DNA from: Enterococcus malodoratus ATCC 43197
GTDB taxonomy: Bacteria > Bacillota > Bacilli > Lactobacillales > Enterococcaceae
NCBI RefSeq assembly: GCF_000407185.1
Contig: NZ_KE136481.1
Location: forward strand, 124,001-188,000
Direction of reading: 5' to 3'
DNA: 64,000 nucleotides
The position numbers were made by a program, and so were the translations under genes. Positions 15,393 to 25,099 of this stretch are shown here, in pieces. Under the pieces are notes generated by a model, which was not told the DNA's origin, made no database searches, and saw nothing but the letters and a program-made list of their open reading frames with translations. The number at the start of each line of letters is the position of its first letter. Within the stretch, counting starts at the first letter, position 1.

Positions 15393-16157
15393 ATGGAAAA
15401 AGAAATTATTGGTTGGATCTATGAAGCGGCGGAAAAAGTCAAATCGGGTCTAGGGGATGCGCTGAAAGTTGATCAAAAAAATGGACGGACGGACCTAGTG
15501 ACAAATGTTGATAAAGAAGTACAGGATTTTATCGTCAAAAAAATACACGATTATGATCCAAAAGCGCTGATTTTAGGTGAGGAGAACGGACAAGATGATA
15601 CGCCTATCGATAAGGGACGTGTTTTTGTCATCGATCCAATCGACGGAACACTGAACTTTGTGATGCAGCAAGAGAATTTTTGTATCATGATCGCAGTTTA
15701 CGAAGAGGGCGTCGGGCAATTAGGCTTCATCTATGATGTTATGCGCGATGAACTTCTCTGGGGCGGCCCGAAAGTTGGTAAAGTTTACAATAATAAGGAA
15801 GAGCTCTCAGCGCCAGAAAATAAGTCGTTAAGCGAGGGCTTGATTGGTATGAACGCCGCGCTTTATCGCAAGGATTTATTTCATGCGCAGGAAATCGGGC
15901 AAACATCGATGGGCATCCGTGTGTTAGGCTGTGCGGGGTTGGATTTCGTGGCGATTCTTAAAGGGACGCAGATTGGCTATGTCAGCATGTTGAGTCCGTG
16001 GGATTACGCCGCCGGCACGATCATGATGGAACAGCTGGGAATGACTGTTATAGGAGAAAATCAGCAGCCTCTGAGCTTCAAAGGTCGAGAATTTTTTATT
16101 GGGGCAACCCAGGCTGCAATGGCGGAAATTCAAGCAATTAGTAAAGCCAATCATTAA
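15393..16157 (+). CDS. suhB: Inositol monophosphatase family protein (SuhB/YktC-like)
   Basis: The 254-residue protein is a magnesium-dependent phosphatase of the IMPase/FBPase superfamily. Metal-site motifs are visible: GEENGQDD, VIDPIDGTLNFV and the C-terminal SPWDYAAGTIMMEQLG. The physiological substrate is uncertain: inositol monophosphate, NADP or 3'-phosphoadenosine phosphate are all known for relatives. The ATG at 15393 has GGGAGAG upstream. It follows the UPF0223 gene by about 80 bases, and typA has its own promoter after it. Confidence 0.88.
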   Translation: MEKEIIGWIYEAAEKVKSGLGDALKVDQKNGRTDLVTNVDKEVQDFIVKKIHDYDPKALILGEENGQDDTPIDKGRVFVIDPIDGTLNFVMQQENFCIMIAVYEEGVGQLGFIYDVMRDELLWGGPKVGKVYNNKEELSAPENKSLSEGLIGMNAALYRKDLFHAQEIGQTSMGIRVLGCAGLDFVAILKGTQIGYVSMLSPWDYAAGTIMMEQLGMTVIGENQQPLSFKGREFFIGATQAAMAEIQAISKANH

Positions 16158-16193
16158 GAAAAATACTTTTTCTGAAAGAATGAAAATGTTTTA

Positions 16194-16223
16194 CTAACAC
16201 TCTTACTGATTTTCTGTTATAAT
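16194..16223 (+). promoter_or_regulatory. Extended -10 promoter of typA
   Basis: TATAAT (16218-16223) is preceded by TGT, an extended -10, with a weak CTAACA (16194-16199) at 18 bases. The typA start follows about 45 bases later. Confidence 0.6.
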
Positions 16224-16269
16224 TGTCAATCGAGTGAGTCTCGCGTTACAAGAAAAGGAGCAATTAAAA

Positions 16270-18111
16270 TTGAATTACAGAAAAGATATCCGCAACGTGG
16301 CAATCATTGCCCACGTCGACCATGGTAAAACCACATTAGTAGATGAAATGCTTAAGCAATCTGATACCCTTGATAGCCACGTTAATTTACAAGAACGGGC
16401 AATGGATTCGAATGCATTAGAAAAGGAACGTGGAATCACGATCTTAGCGAAAAATACCGCTGTTAACTATAAAGACTACAAAATCAACATCATGGACACA
16501 CCAGGACATGCCGATTTCGGTGGTGAAGTGGAACGTATCATGAAAATGGTTGATGGTGTATTGTTAGTCGTAGATGCTTACGAAGGAACGATGCCGCAAA
16601 CACGTTTCGTATTGAAAAAAGCATTAGAACAACATTTAACACCCATCGTTGTAGTGAATAAAATTGACAAGCCTTCTGCACGTCCAGAAGAAGTTGTTGA
16701 TGAAGTATTAGAATTATTCATCGAATTGGGTGCGGATGATGAACAATTGGATTTCCCAGTTATTTATGCATCAGCAATCAACGGAACATCTAGCTTGTCC
16801 GACGATCCTGCGGAACAACAAGCAACAATGGCTCCTGTTTTCGATACAATCATTGAAAAAATCCCAGCTCCAGTTGATAACAGCGACGAGCCTCTACAAT
16901 TCCAAGTATCGTTATTAGATTATAATGATTATGTTGGTCGTATCGGTATCGGCCGTATCTTCCGCGGAAAAATGAAAGTCGGCGACCAAGTTTCGGTTAT
17001 GAAGCTTGATGGTTCGATTAAAAACTTCCGTGTAACAAAAATCTTTGGTTTCTTCGGCTTGCAACGTTTGGAAGTTCAAGAAGCAAAAGCCGGCGATTTG
17101 ATTGCCGTTTCTGGTATGGAAGACATTTTCGTTGGTGAAACAGTAACACCAGTTGATAATCAAGAAGCATTGCCAATCTTGCATATTGATGAACCAACGT
17201 TACAAATGACTTTCCTAGTTAATAACTCACCATTTGCTGGCCGTGAAGGAAAATATGTAACATCACGTAAAATCGAAGAACGTTTGATGTCAGAATTGCA
17301 CACCGACGTTTCTCTTCGTGTTGAAAATACAGATTCTCCTGATGCGTGGACTGTTTCAGGCCGTGGCGAATTGCATTTATCAATTTTGATTGAAAACATG
17401 CGTCGCGAAGGCTATGAATTACAAGTTTCTCGTCCAGAAGTTATCGAAAGAATCGTTGATGGCGTGAAATGCGAACCGTTTGAACGTGTTCAAATCGACA
17501 CACCTGAAGAATACATGGGCAGCGTAATCGAAGCCTTAGGACAACGTAAAGCAGAAATGCAAGACATGATCCATTCTGGAAATGGTCAAATCCGTTTAGT
17601 TTTCTTAGCTCCAGCTCGTGGATTGATCGGTTTCACTACTGAATTCCTATCAATGACTCGCGGATACGGGATCATGAACCATACGTTTGATCAATATCTT
17701 CCAATGATCCAAGGTGTGATCGGCGGACGTCGTAATGGCGCGTTAGTGTCTGTTGATAACGGAAAAGCTACAATGTACTCTATTATGAGTGTTGAAGAAC
17801 GCGGAACAGTCTTTGTTGAACCAGGTACAGAAGTGTATGAAGGTATGATCGTTGGTGAAAACAGCCGTGATAAAGACTTAGGTGTCAATATTACTAAAGC
17901 TAAACAAATGACAAACGTTCGTTCAGCAAACAAAGACCAAACGTCTGTTATCAAGAAACCTCGTATCTTAACCTTAGAAGAATCATTAGAATTCTTGAAT
18001 GACGATGAATTCTGTGAAGTTACACCAGAATCAATTCGTCTACGTAAACAAATTCTAAACAAATCAGAACGTGAAAAAGCAGCGAAGAAACGCAAAGTTG
18101 CTGCTGAATAA
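16270..18111 (+). CDS. typA: Ribosome-associated GTPase BipA/TypA
   Basis: The 613-residue translational GTPase resembles EF-G and aids 50S assembly and stress growth, particularly in the cold. GTPase motifs are clear: AHVDHGKTT (P-loop), RGITI (switch I), [13 protein letters not shown] and YASA. They are followed by the beta-barrel, two alpha/beta domains and the BipA-specific C-terminal domain. A TTG at 16270 is chosen as start because AAAAGGAG ends 9 bases before it and this gives the family-typical N-terminus NYRKDIRN. The gene is monocistronic, between its own promoter and a strong terminator. Confidence 0.95.
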   Translation: MNYRKDIRNVAIIAHVDHGKTTLVDEMLKQSDTLDSHVNLQERAMDSNALEKERGITILAKNTAVNYKDYKINIMDTPGHADFGGEVERIMKMVDGVLLVVDAYEGTMPQTRFVLKKALEQHLTPIVVVNKIDKPSARPEEVVDEVLELFIELGADDEQLDFPVIYASAINGTSSLSDDPAEQQATMAPVFDTIIEKIPAPVDNSDEPLQFQVSLLDYNDYVGRIGIGRIFRGKMKVGDQVSVMKLDGSIKNFRVTKIFGFFGLQRLEVQEAKAGDLIAVSGMEDIFVGETVTPVDNQEALPILHIDEPTLQMTFLVNNSPFAGREGKYVTSRKIEERLMSELHTDVSLRVENTDSPDAWTVSGRGELHLSILIENMRREGYELQVSRPEVIERIVDGVKCEPFERVQIDTPEEYMGSVIEALGQRKAEMQDMIHSGNGQIRLVFLAPARGLIGFTTEFLSMTRGYGIMNHTFDQYLPMIQGVIGGRRNGALVSVDNGKATMYSIMSVEERGTVFVEPGTEVYEGMIVGENSRDKDLGVNITKAKQMTNVRSANKDQTSVIKKPRILTLEESLEFLNDDEFCEVTPESIRLRKQILNKSEREKAAKKRKVAAE

Positions 18112-18123
18112 TTCGTTTTTTCA

Positions 18124-18155
18124 AGAACCACACCTTATCGTGTGGTTCTTTTTTT
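18124..18155 (+). terminator. typA terminator
   Basis: A perfect 10-bp stem (18124-18133 with 18140-18149) has a 6-base loop and a run of T. Confidence 0.9.
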
Positions 18156-18444
18156 GTACATCCGTAGTGAAATATGACGAATGATTTTAGCACTTTTTCT
18201 GCAAATGTTCACTTATTTTTGAAGTTAAATGAAATTATTTTATCCGTGATACCCTATTGATCTTATCTTCTTAATTAATAGTTATTCTAATCTGTTAATT
18301 ATTTTAAAAAAATTGATGTAGCAGTTTTCTGCCAAATGAATTATGTTGTTTTTGTGGGGATTGAGAAAACAAACGAATCTGTGTTTTACAGGGCCAGTGA
18401 AGCACAGCAATCAATAAATTATTTTTGAAGAAGGAGGGATACAC

Positions 18445-18828
18445 GTGGAGGATCACGGATTAAGCCGCAGACAGCTATTTAATCTAAAGCGCAAAACGCT
18501 AGAAAAGAGAATCAAAAATTATTATCGAACAACCAATGACGGCAATGGCGCGATCGAAATGTTGGTAGCGCTTCAAGTGAGAGAAGAATTGTGCGAAGAG
18601 GAATTTTCTTACATGCTGGCGAACTTGGTTCAACATATCTTTTTAAGAACACGATCAAGCGCTGCATTGCGCCGCTATTATGTTTTCTTCGCTGAATATT
18701 TCGAGAAGAAAGAATGGCGTTTATTGCTAATCAAATTATTTCCTGCTAAAGCTTATATCGCTGAGAAGCTGAAAACATTATATACGCAATTTATCAAAGA
18801 ACCGTTGGCAGGGTTAGTCGGTTCATGA
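18445..18828 (+). CDS. Hypothetical protein, 127 residues
   Basis: Not recognised. It is a basic, helix-rich soluble protein with a high content of Arg and Lys in the first 30 residues (LSRRQLFNLKRKTLEKRIKN) and aromatic-rich helices later. There is no signal peptide or membrane helix. The GTG start has a strong AAGGAGGG 8 bases upstream, so translation is credible. It is 54 bases ahead of the DUF2922-like gene and likely shares its transcript. The basic N-terminus could bind nucleic acid, but there is no family evidence. Confidence 0.65.
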   Translation: MEDHGLSRRQLFNLKRKTLEKRIKNYYRTTNDGNGAIEMLVALQVREELCEEEFSYMLANLVQHIFLRTRSSAALRRYYVFFAEYFEKKEWRLLLIKLFPAKAYIAEKLKTLYTQFIKEPLAGLVGS

Positions 18829-18882
18829 CGACGAACAACGGAGAATGATCGATAAGAAATTTAAGACGAAAGGAATGAGAAA

Positions 18883-19515
18883 ATGAAAACTTTAGAGGCA
18901 GAATTTGAAAAAAGCAACGGAAGAAAGCAGTATTTGCGCTTGAAGGATTTTGATACAACGAAATCCGCGGAAGAAATCAAAGCATCCTTAAACAAGCTGA
19001 CTAAGCTAACGCTGTTTGAAAAAGATGGCGTGGGCTTATTCAAGAGGCTGCGTCATGCGAAATTGATTGAAAAGATCGAAACGACGATTTTTGACGATAG
19101 TCAATCAAGCGCGAAAAAAGCGGTTGTTGAAATAGCACCAGAAAAACCAAGCACGCAGGAAAAAACTCCTGTGCAGATGATAAAAGAACTACAAAATGTA
19201 CGGATTCCGGAAGACTTAAAAATCACTATGGAAATTCCAGAACCGGGCAGTTTGATTCAAAGAGTCAGATTACCAGATGGGATCAATCTGCGAAAAATGA
19301 CGGAAAGTCAGGCAATGACAGTGATCACGGCTTGCCTACCAGATGACTACACATTGGAAAACGTTCAAATCGAGGATAACGAAGAACCGGCAACACTTGT
19401 TTTAACAGAAAGATTGAAAGAAGGCCGAGCAGAACCGCCTGGAATCTCTGCTTCTCCGCCTGAAACGAAAAGAAAACGCTGGCGGCTACTGGATCGTATC
19501 CGGAAACGAGAGTAG
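18883..19515 (+). CDS. Protein with DUF2922-like N-terminal domain and long extension
   Basis: The first 70 or so residues (MKTLEAEFEKSNGRKQYLRL, then LFEKDGVGLFKRLRHAKLIE) have the length and spacing of DUF2922 proteins, which are normally only about 70 residues. Here 140 further residues follow, including Pro-rich linkers, a possible small domain around IPEDLKITMEIPEPGSLIQR, and a basic tail (ETKRKRWRLLDRIRKRE). No membrane segment is visible. Ribosome binding site is AAAGGAATGAG. Function is unknown; the DUF2922 assignment is by eye and only moderately sure. Confidence 0.6.
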   Translation: MKTLEAEFEKSNGRKQYLRLKDFDTTKSAEEIKASLNKLTKLTLFEKDGVGLFKRLRHAKLIEKIETTIFDDSQSSAKKAVVEIAPEKPSTQEKTPVQMIKELQNVRIPEDLKITMEIPEPGSLIQRVRLPDGINLRKMTESQAMTVITACLPDDYTLENVQIEDNEEPATLVLTERLKEGRAEPPGISASPPETKRKRWRLLDRIRKRE

Positions 19516-19984
19516 CGAGCGAAGCTGTTCCATCAAAAAATCCAACGTTGGTATGGAACAGACAACTAGCATTCAATTAGAGGACTCTTTTTTAGCCTGC
19601 TGTTCAGCGGGCTATTTGTCGTACACTTAATATAGAAGATAATTGAATAAAGTAAGTCGTTATATGAGATTTCTTAATGATAGAAGGAGAGTAGGTATCG
19701 GGATTTATCAGCAAAAGTATGATGTGGCTCAACGAACTAAAATGAGAAAAAAACGTTATGTTTCATATTGGCGTTTTGTTTCACGGGTCAGAAGGCAAAA
19801 AGAACTGATTTTTCGCGTTTTCATCTATGGTTTCTGGTTTGTAATCTTTACGTAATATTTCGTTTGCTGTGTAAAAGTCTAAACACGAACGAAAAGTTTA
19901 GAAAAAGCTTAGTCTCACGTATTTTTTTCCTTTTTAAATTTTTTCTATGTTATAATATTGAAATCAAGATAGGAGGGAAGCAAA
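19516..19984. other. Long intergenic region with hairpins and the ylaN promoter
   Basis: This stretch of about 470 bases holds three signals. Bases 19525-19533 and 19553-19561 form a 9-bp inverted repeat around a small inner palindrome. A likely weak terminator stem lies at 19593-19614 (9 bp with one G-U), followed by a short T-run. Upstream of ylaN, TATAAT (19951-19956) is preceded by TGT as an extended -10 promoter. A 70-codon ORF at 19643-19855 has no ribosome binding site and is not called. Confidence 0.5.
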
Positions 19985-20287
19985 ATGGAAAATATTTCTT
20001 CTGATTTTGCCATTAAAGTGTTGCAAGAGGATGCCAATCGCATCAAATTGTTGATTCGTAATCAAACAAACAGTCTTTGTATTTCTCAATGTAAAGCTTT
20101 TGAGGAAGTCGTTGATACACAAATGTATGGCTTCTCACGCCAAGTCTTCTTTGCTGAAAAGGTAGGTATCTTGAAGCGAGGAGAGGGGCAGCAAATGCTT
20201 AGTGAATTGGAAGCGGAGCTGAATCGTTTATATACGGAATTGTACGAAACTCGTCAAGATATGACGGATGCCGACTGGGAGGCTTAG
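19985..20287 (+). CDS. ylaN: YlaN (UPF0358) family protein
   Basis: A 100-residue helical protein, full length, with the typical start ENISSDFAIKVLQEDANRIK and the later QVFFAEKVGILKRGEGQQML. In Bacillus subtilis YlaN is linked to iron homeostasis and interacts with the Fur regulator under iron limitation (established knowledge; not tested here). Ribosome binding site is GGAGGG 8 bases ahead. It is immediately upstream of ftsW (3-base gap), as in Bacillus. Confidence 0.93.
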   Translation: MENISSDFAIKVLQEDANRIKLLIRNQTNSLCISQCKAFEEVVDTQMYGFSRQVFFAEKVGILKRGEGQQMLSELEAELNRLYTELYETRQDMTDADWEA

Positions 20288-20290
20288 CTC

Positions 20291-21481
20291 TTGCCTACTA
20301 AGATAAAAAAACGTCATTTTTTAGATTATAGTATTTTGATACCTTATTTGATTTTAACCGTGATCGGTTTGATTTTTGTTTATAGTTCAACTTCCTATTT
20401 ATTGATTTCAAATAATGTAAGCCCGACAAGTCTGGTGATGAACCAAGGGATTTTTTGGGCTTTAAGTTTAGTCATGATTAGTTTGATGTACAAGATGAAA
20501 ACGGATGTTTTGAAAAGTCAGCAGTTAATTATTTTTGCGACTTATCTCATTTTTATTCTGTTGATTGTTGTCTTTTTTATTGGTGATGAAATCAATGGAG
20601 CAAAAGGCTGGATTCGAATTGGTTCCTTTAGTATGCAGCCGGCCGAATATTTGAAAATCATGGTCGTCTGGTATTTATCCTATATTTTATCGAAGCGTCA
20701 GGAAACGATTCAAAATAATTTTACAAACGATATGAAACGTCCGCTAATGCTGGTTTTTGCCATGATCTTTTTGGTTGCTGTCCAACCCGATATGGGGAAT
20801 GCGGCGATCATCACACTGTTAGCTTTGATCTTACTATTGGCCAGTGGTGTTAATTGGATCTACAGTTTGATTGTCGGCGGTGTTGGAATCGTGGGCAGTT
20901 TTCTAGCCATCGAATTTCTAACTCATTTTGGCGGCGCTATTTTTCCAAAACGTTTGCAGTACATCTTTAATCGTTTTGAGAGCTTCAAAAATCCGTTCAA
21001 ATATGAACTGGATCAAGGACATCAAATGGTTAATGGCTACTACGCTATGTTTAACGGCGGCTGGTTTGGCCGCGGCTTAGGCAATAGTATCGAGAAAAAG
21101 GGTTTTTTAAGCGAAGCTCACACGGACTTCATTTTTTCTATTGTAATAGAAGAAGTTGGTTTGATCGGCGCTTTAATTATTTTAGCAATTTTGATTTTTA
21201 TGATCGCTCGGATCTATTTGGTTGGGATTCGTTCGAAAAAGCCTTTCAATTCATTGATTTGTATCGGAATTGGAAGTCTGTTGTTATTGCAGGTTTTTAT
21301 TAATCTTGGTGGTATTTTAGGAATTATTCCATTGACCGGGATCACGTTCCCATTTTTGAGTCAAGGAGGAAACAGCTTGCTTGTATTGTCAGTTGGTGTG
21401 GCTTTTGCATTGAATATCAGTGCGGATGAGAAACGAACCAAACTCGCGATCGAGTATGAATACTTAAAAAGTCAGGAGTGA
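20291..21481 (+). CDS. ftsW: FtsW/RodA/SpoVE family peptidoglycan glycosyltransferase
   Basis: The 396-residue SEDS-family membrane protein has about ten transmembrane helices and polymerises lipid II into glycan strands, probably at the septum. Family motifs seen are FVYSSTSY in the first helix, GAKGWIRIGSFSMQPAEYLK, and the extracellular SEAHTDFIFSIVIEEVGLIG. The C-terminal PLTGITFPFLSQGGNSLL is diagnostic. The TTG start at 20291 follows GGGAGG by 8 bases. FtsW rather than RodA is chosen from the ylaN-ftsW-pyc order. Confidence 0.92.
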   Translation: MPTKIKKRHFLDYSILIPYLILTVIGLIFVYSSTSYLLISNNVSPTSLVMNQGIFWALSLVMISLMYKMKTDVLKSQQLIIFATYLIFILLIVVFFIGDEINGAKGWIRIGSFSMQPAEYLKIMVVWYLSYILSKRQETIQNNFTNDMKRPLMLVFAMIFLVAVQPDMGNAAIITLLALILLLASGVNWIYSLIVGGVGIVGSFLAIEFLTHFGGAIFPKRLQYIFNRFESFKNPFKYELDQGHQMVNGYYAMFNGGWFGRGLGNSIEKKGFLSEAHTDFIFSIVIEEVGLIGALIILAILIFMIARIYLVGIRSKKPFNSLICIGIGSLLLLQVFINLGGILGIIPLTGITFPFLSQGGNSLLVLSVGVAFALNISADEKRTKLAIEYEYLKSQE

Positions 21482-21486
21482 AGTGC

Positions 21487-24400
21487 ATGAAAAAGGTATT
21501 GGTAGCAAATAGAGGAGAAATTGCAACGCGGGTCTTTCGCGCGTGTAGCGAATTAAACATTAAAACGGTGGCGATCTTCGCAGAGGAAGATCAGTATTCG
21601 GTTCACCGCTTCAAATCAGACGAGGCGTATTTAGTCGGCAAGGGGAAAAAACCGATTGATGCGTATTTAGATATTGAAGATATTATCCGAGTGGCGAAAG
21701 AAGCAAAGGTGGATGCGATTCATCCAGGCTACGGCTTCCTTTCAGAAAACTTAGAATTCGCAAAACGTTGTCGTGAAGAGGGTCTTATTTTTGTTGGACC
21801 TGAGTTGCATCACTTAGATATTTTCGGCGATAAAATTAAGGCTAAAACAGCGGCTTTAGAAGCTGGGATTCCGTCAATCCCTGGTTCAGATGGCCCGGTA
21901 GATACGATTGAGGGCGTGCTGGAATTTGCTGAATCTCATGGATATCCGGTTATGATCAAAGCGGCATTAGGCGGCGGCGGTCGCGGTATGCGTGTGGCTC
22001 ATGATGAAAAAGAAGCTCGCGAAGGGTATGATCGTGCGAAAAGCGAAGCGAAAGCGGCTTTTGGGAATGATGAAATCTACGTCGAAAAATATGTTGCCAA
22101 TCCTAAGCATATCGAAGTACAGATTTTAGGAGATACACATGGAAATGTCCTTCATTTATTTGAGCGGGACTGTTCTGTTCAACGTCGTCATCAAAAAGTA
22201 GTTGAAGTGGCACCTTGTATTTCTTTAAATACGGAACAACGTGAAAAAATCTGTCAAGCAGCTGTTCAATTAATGAAGCATGTCGGCTATGTAAATGCCG
22301 GAACTGTTGAATTTTTAGTTGAAGGCGATAACTTTTACTTCATTGAAGTGAACCCGCGTGTCCAAGTAGAACACACGATCACTGAGTTGATTACTGGTGT
22401 AGATATCGTGACTTCTCAATTGATGATCGCCCAAGGCAAAGATCTGCATAAAGAGATCGGTTTGCCTAAGCAAGAGGATGTTCAAATTTCTGGTGCGGCT
22501 ATCCAATGTCGTGTAACGACTGAGGACCCGTTGAATGGGTTCATGCCTGACACAGGTAAAATCGATACGTATCGTTCGCCAGGTGGTTTCGGCGTACGTT
22601 TAGATGTTGGTAACGCCTATGCTGGCGCAACTGTTACACCTTACTTTGACTCATTACTAGTAAAAGTTTGTACGCATGCGATGAACTTTGATCAAGCGAT
22701 TGAAAAGATGCAACGTTGTCTGATCGAATTCCGGATTCGCGGTGTGAAGACCAACATTCCATTTATGCATAATGTAATCAGCCATCCTGTTTTCCAAAGC
22801 GGCGATGCGAAAACAACCTTTATCGATAATACACCTGAATTATTTGAATTTCCGCGCGTTCGTGACCGCGGCAACAAAACAATGCGCTATATTTCAGAAA
22901 TCACGGTCAACGGATTCCCTGGGATCGAAAAACAGGAGAAACGCTACTTCGAAACACCACGTACACCGAAAGTCGAAAAAAGAGAGCTCCTTACAGCGAA
23001 AAATATTTTAGATCAAGAAGGTCCTGAAGCAGTCACTAAATGGGTCAAAGAACAAGATTCTGTTCTATTGACAGACACGACTTTCCGTGATGCCCACCAA
23101 AGTTTATTAGCTACACGAGTACGGACTCACGATCTTGTAAATGTGGCTCAAGCAACAGGTGAAGGAATCCCTGAATTGTTCTCAAGCGAAATGTGGGGCG
23201 GCGCGACATTTGATGTGGCCTATCGTTTCCTAACAGAAGATCCTTGGAAACGACTAAAATTATTGCGCAAAGCAATGCCCAATACGTTATTGCAAATGCT
23301 TTTCCGCGGGTCAAACGCGGTTGGCTACTCAAACTATCCAGACAATGTGCTGGAAGAATTCATTAAGGAAGCCTCACATAATGGCATCGATGTTTTCCGA
23401 ATCTTCGATAGTCTAAACTGGATTCCACAAATGGAAAAGAGCATTCAGTATGTTCGTGATGCTGGGAAAATTGCTGAAGGTACGATTTGTTATACCGGCG
23501 ATATTTTAGATCCAGATCGCACGAAATACAATGTTCAATATTATAAAGACATGGCAAAAGAACTGGAAGCAATCGGCGCTCACATGATCGCTATTAAAGA
23601 TATGGCGGGATTATTGAAGCCGCAAGCAGCTTTCCGTTTGATCAGTGAGTTGAAAGAAACGACTGATCTGCCGATTCATCTGCATACACATGATACAGCC
23701 GGAAATGGCATCATCACACTCTCGGCTGCGGTTAAAGCGGGTGTCGATGTTGTCGATGTCGCGACCAGCGCAATGAGTGGAGCAACTAGCCAGCCAAGTA
23801 TGAGCAGTCTGTATTATGCTCTTCAATACGGCGAACGCACGCCAGAATTGAACTTGAAAAATGTGCGCAAGTTGAACCATTATTGGGAAGATGTTCGTCC
23901 ATACTATGCAAGTTTTGAAAATGGCATTATGGCGGCTCAAACCGAAGTCTATAACCACGAAATGCCTGGTGGGCAATATTCAAATCTGCAACAACAGGCC
24001 AAAGCAGTTGGCTTAGGCGAAAAATGGGATGAAATCAAAGAAATGTACCAAACAGTTAATCTAATGTTTGGCGATATCGTAAAAGTGACACCGTCCTCTA
24101 AAGTGGTTGGAGACATGGCGCTGTTCATGGTGCAAAATGATCTGACTGAACAAGATATTTACGACCGTGGAGACGAGCTGAGCTATCCTGATTCAGTGGT
24201 CAGCTTCTTCCAAGGAGAACTAGGTCAGCCTGTTGGCGGGTTCCCTGAAAAACTGCAGCAGATTATTCTGCAAGGTCGTCCAGCGATGCAAGAGCGTCCA
24301 GGCAAGTTTGCTGAACCAGTCAATTTCGATAAAGTAAAACAAGAGCTGCAAGAAATGATCGGCTTTGAGCCAAGCAAAACGGATGTATTGAGCTATTTGA

Positions 24401-24909
24401 TGTATCCGCAAGTATTCTTGGATTATCAAAAATCATATGGACTGTTTGCAGATGTTACATTACTAGATACACCGACATTCTTTGCTGGTATGCGTCTAGG
24501 TGAAACGATCACGGTTCAAATTGAAAAAGGCAAAACATTGATTATTCGTCTGGATGAAATCGGTGAAGCCGATGTTGAAGGAAACCGGACATTGTTCTTC
24601 AACTTAAACGGTCAACGTCGTGAAATCTTAGTTAAGGATGCATCAATCAAGAGTGCGGTCCAAACCAAACGTAAAGTAGAACCAACCAATCGTGAACAGA
24701 TCGGCGCGACTATGACTGGTTCTGTCTTGAAAGTCTTGGTTAAAAAAGGCGATCATGTTGAAAAAGGTCAGCCATTGCTGATAACTGAAGCGATGAAGAT
24801 GGAGACCTCGATCGATGCACGATTTGCTGGAGAAGTTTCTCATTTATATGTTGAAGAAGGCGAAAGCATTTCTTCCGGCGATCTGTTGATTGAAGTTAAG
24901 GAAAAATAG
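21487..24909 (+). CDS. pyc: Pyruvate carboxylase
   Basis: The 1140-residue multidomain enzyme converts pyruvate, bicarbonate and ATP to oxaloacetate. In order: biotin carboxylase (about 1-450, with GGGGRGMRVAHDE), carboxyltransferase (about 530-830, starting LLTDTTFRDAHQSLLATRV), the allosteric/tetramerisation region, and the biotin carboxyl carrier domain with biotinylated Lys in EAMKMETS near residue 1104. Full length for the single-chain type. The ATG at 21487 lies 8 bases after the AGGAG that overlaps the ftsW stop. It refills oxaloacetate for aspartate synthesis in an organism whose TCA cycle may be incomplete. Confidence 0.97.
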   Translation: MKKVLVANRGEIATRVFRACSELNIKTVAIFAEEDQYSVHRFKSDEAYLVGKGKKPIDAYLDIEDIIRVAKEAKVDAIHPGYGFLSENLEFAKRCREEGLIFVGPELHHLDIFGDKIKAKTAALEAGIPSIPGSDGPVDTIEGVLEFAESHGYPVMIKAALGGGGRGMRVAHDEKEAREGYDRAKSEAKAAFGNDEIYVEKYVANPKHIEVQILGDTHGNVLHLFERDCSVQRRHQKVVEVAPCISLNTEQREKICQAAVQLMKHVGYVNAGTVEFLVEGDNFYFIEVNPRVQVEHTITELITGVDIVTSQLMIAQGKDLHKEIGLPKQEDVQISGAAIQCRVTTEDPLNGFMPDTGKIDTYRSPGGFGVRLDVGNAYAGATVTPYFDSLLVKVCTHAMNFDQAIEKMQRCLIEFRIRGVKTNIPFMHNVISHPVFQSGDAKTTFIDNTPELFEFPRVRDRGNKTMRYISEITVNGFPGIEKQEKRYFETPRTPKVEKRELLTAKNILDQEGPEAVTKWVKEQDSVLLTDTTFRDAHQSLLATRVRTHDLVNVAQATGEGIPELFSSEMWGGATFDVAYRFLTEDPWKRLKLLRKAMPNTLLQMLFRGSNAVGYSNYPDNVLEEFIKEASHNGIDVFRIFDSLNWIPQMEKSIQYVRDAGKIAEGTICYTGDILDPDRTKYNVQYYKDMAKELEAIGAHMIAIKDMAGLLKPQAAFRLISELKETTDLPIHLHTHDTAGNGIITLSAAVKAGVDVVDVATSAMSGATSQPSMSSLYYALQYGERTPELNLKNVRKLNHYWEDVRPYYASFENGIMAAQTEVYNHEMPGGQYSNLQQQAKAVGLGEKWDEIKEMYQTVNLMFGDIVKVTPSSKVVGDMALFMVQNDLTEQDIYDRGDELSYPDSVVSFFQGELGQPVGGFPEKLQQIILQGRPAMQERPGKFAEPVNFDKVKQELQEMIGFEPSKTDVLSYLMYPQVFLDYQKSYGLFADVTLLDTPTFFAGMRLGETITVQIEKGKTLIIRLDEIGEADVEGNRTLFFNLNGQRREILVKDASIKSAVQTKRKVEPTNREQIGATMTGSVLKVLVKKGDHVEKGQPLLITEAMKMETSIDARFAGEVSHLYVEEGESISSGDLLIEVKEK

Positions 24910-24920
24910 AGTTATTTTGT

Positions 24921-25089
24921 ATTAGTACGAATTAGGATGTCAGTTCCTCTTTGATAGTTTTAATCAAATAGCATCTATAAGTCTGGTTGTTGACCAAATG
25001 TGGTGAGAACTGTTTAGAGGAATGATATACGGCATGGGAATAAGAGTCATTTTTCATTTGAAAAATGTATTCATTAGTACGAATTAGGA
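24921..25089 (+). repeat. 17-bp direct repeat pair in the pyc to CAP-gene interval
   Basis: ATTAGTACGAATTAGGA occurs exactly at 24921-24937 and 25073-25089; the second copy supplies the ribosome binding site of the next gene. Between them is a perfect 8-bp hairpin with a 4-base loop (25048-25067) without a T-tail. The interval otherwise holds no ORF. Confidence 0.7.
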
Positions 25090-25099
25090 GCGTTGTTGT

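Noticed and set aside
19643-19855. 70-codon ORF between the DUF2922-like gene and ylaN
   Set aside because: TTG start without a ribosome binding site, and an Arg/aromatic-rich product with no family.
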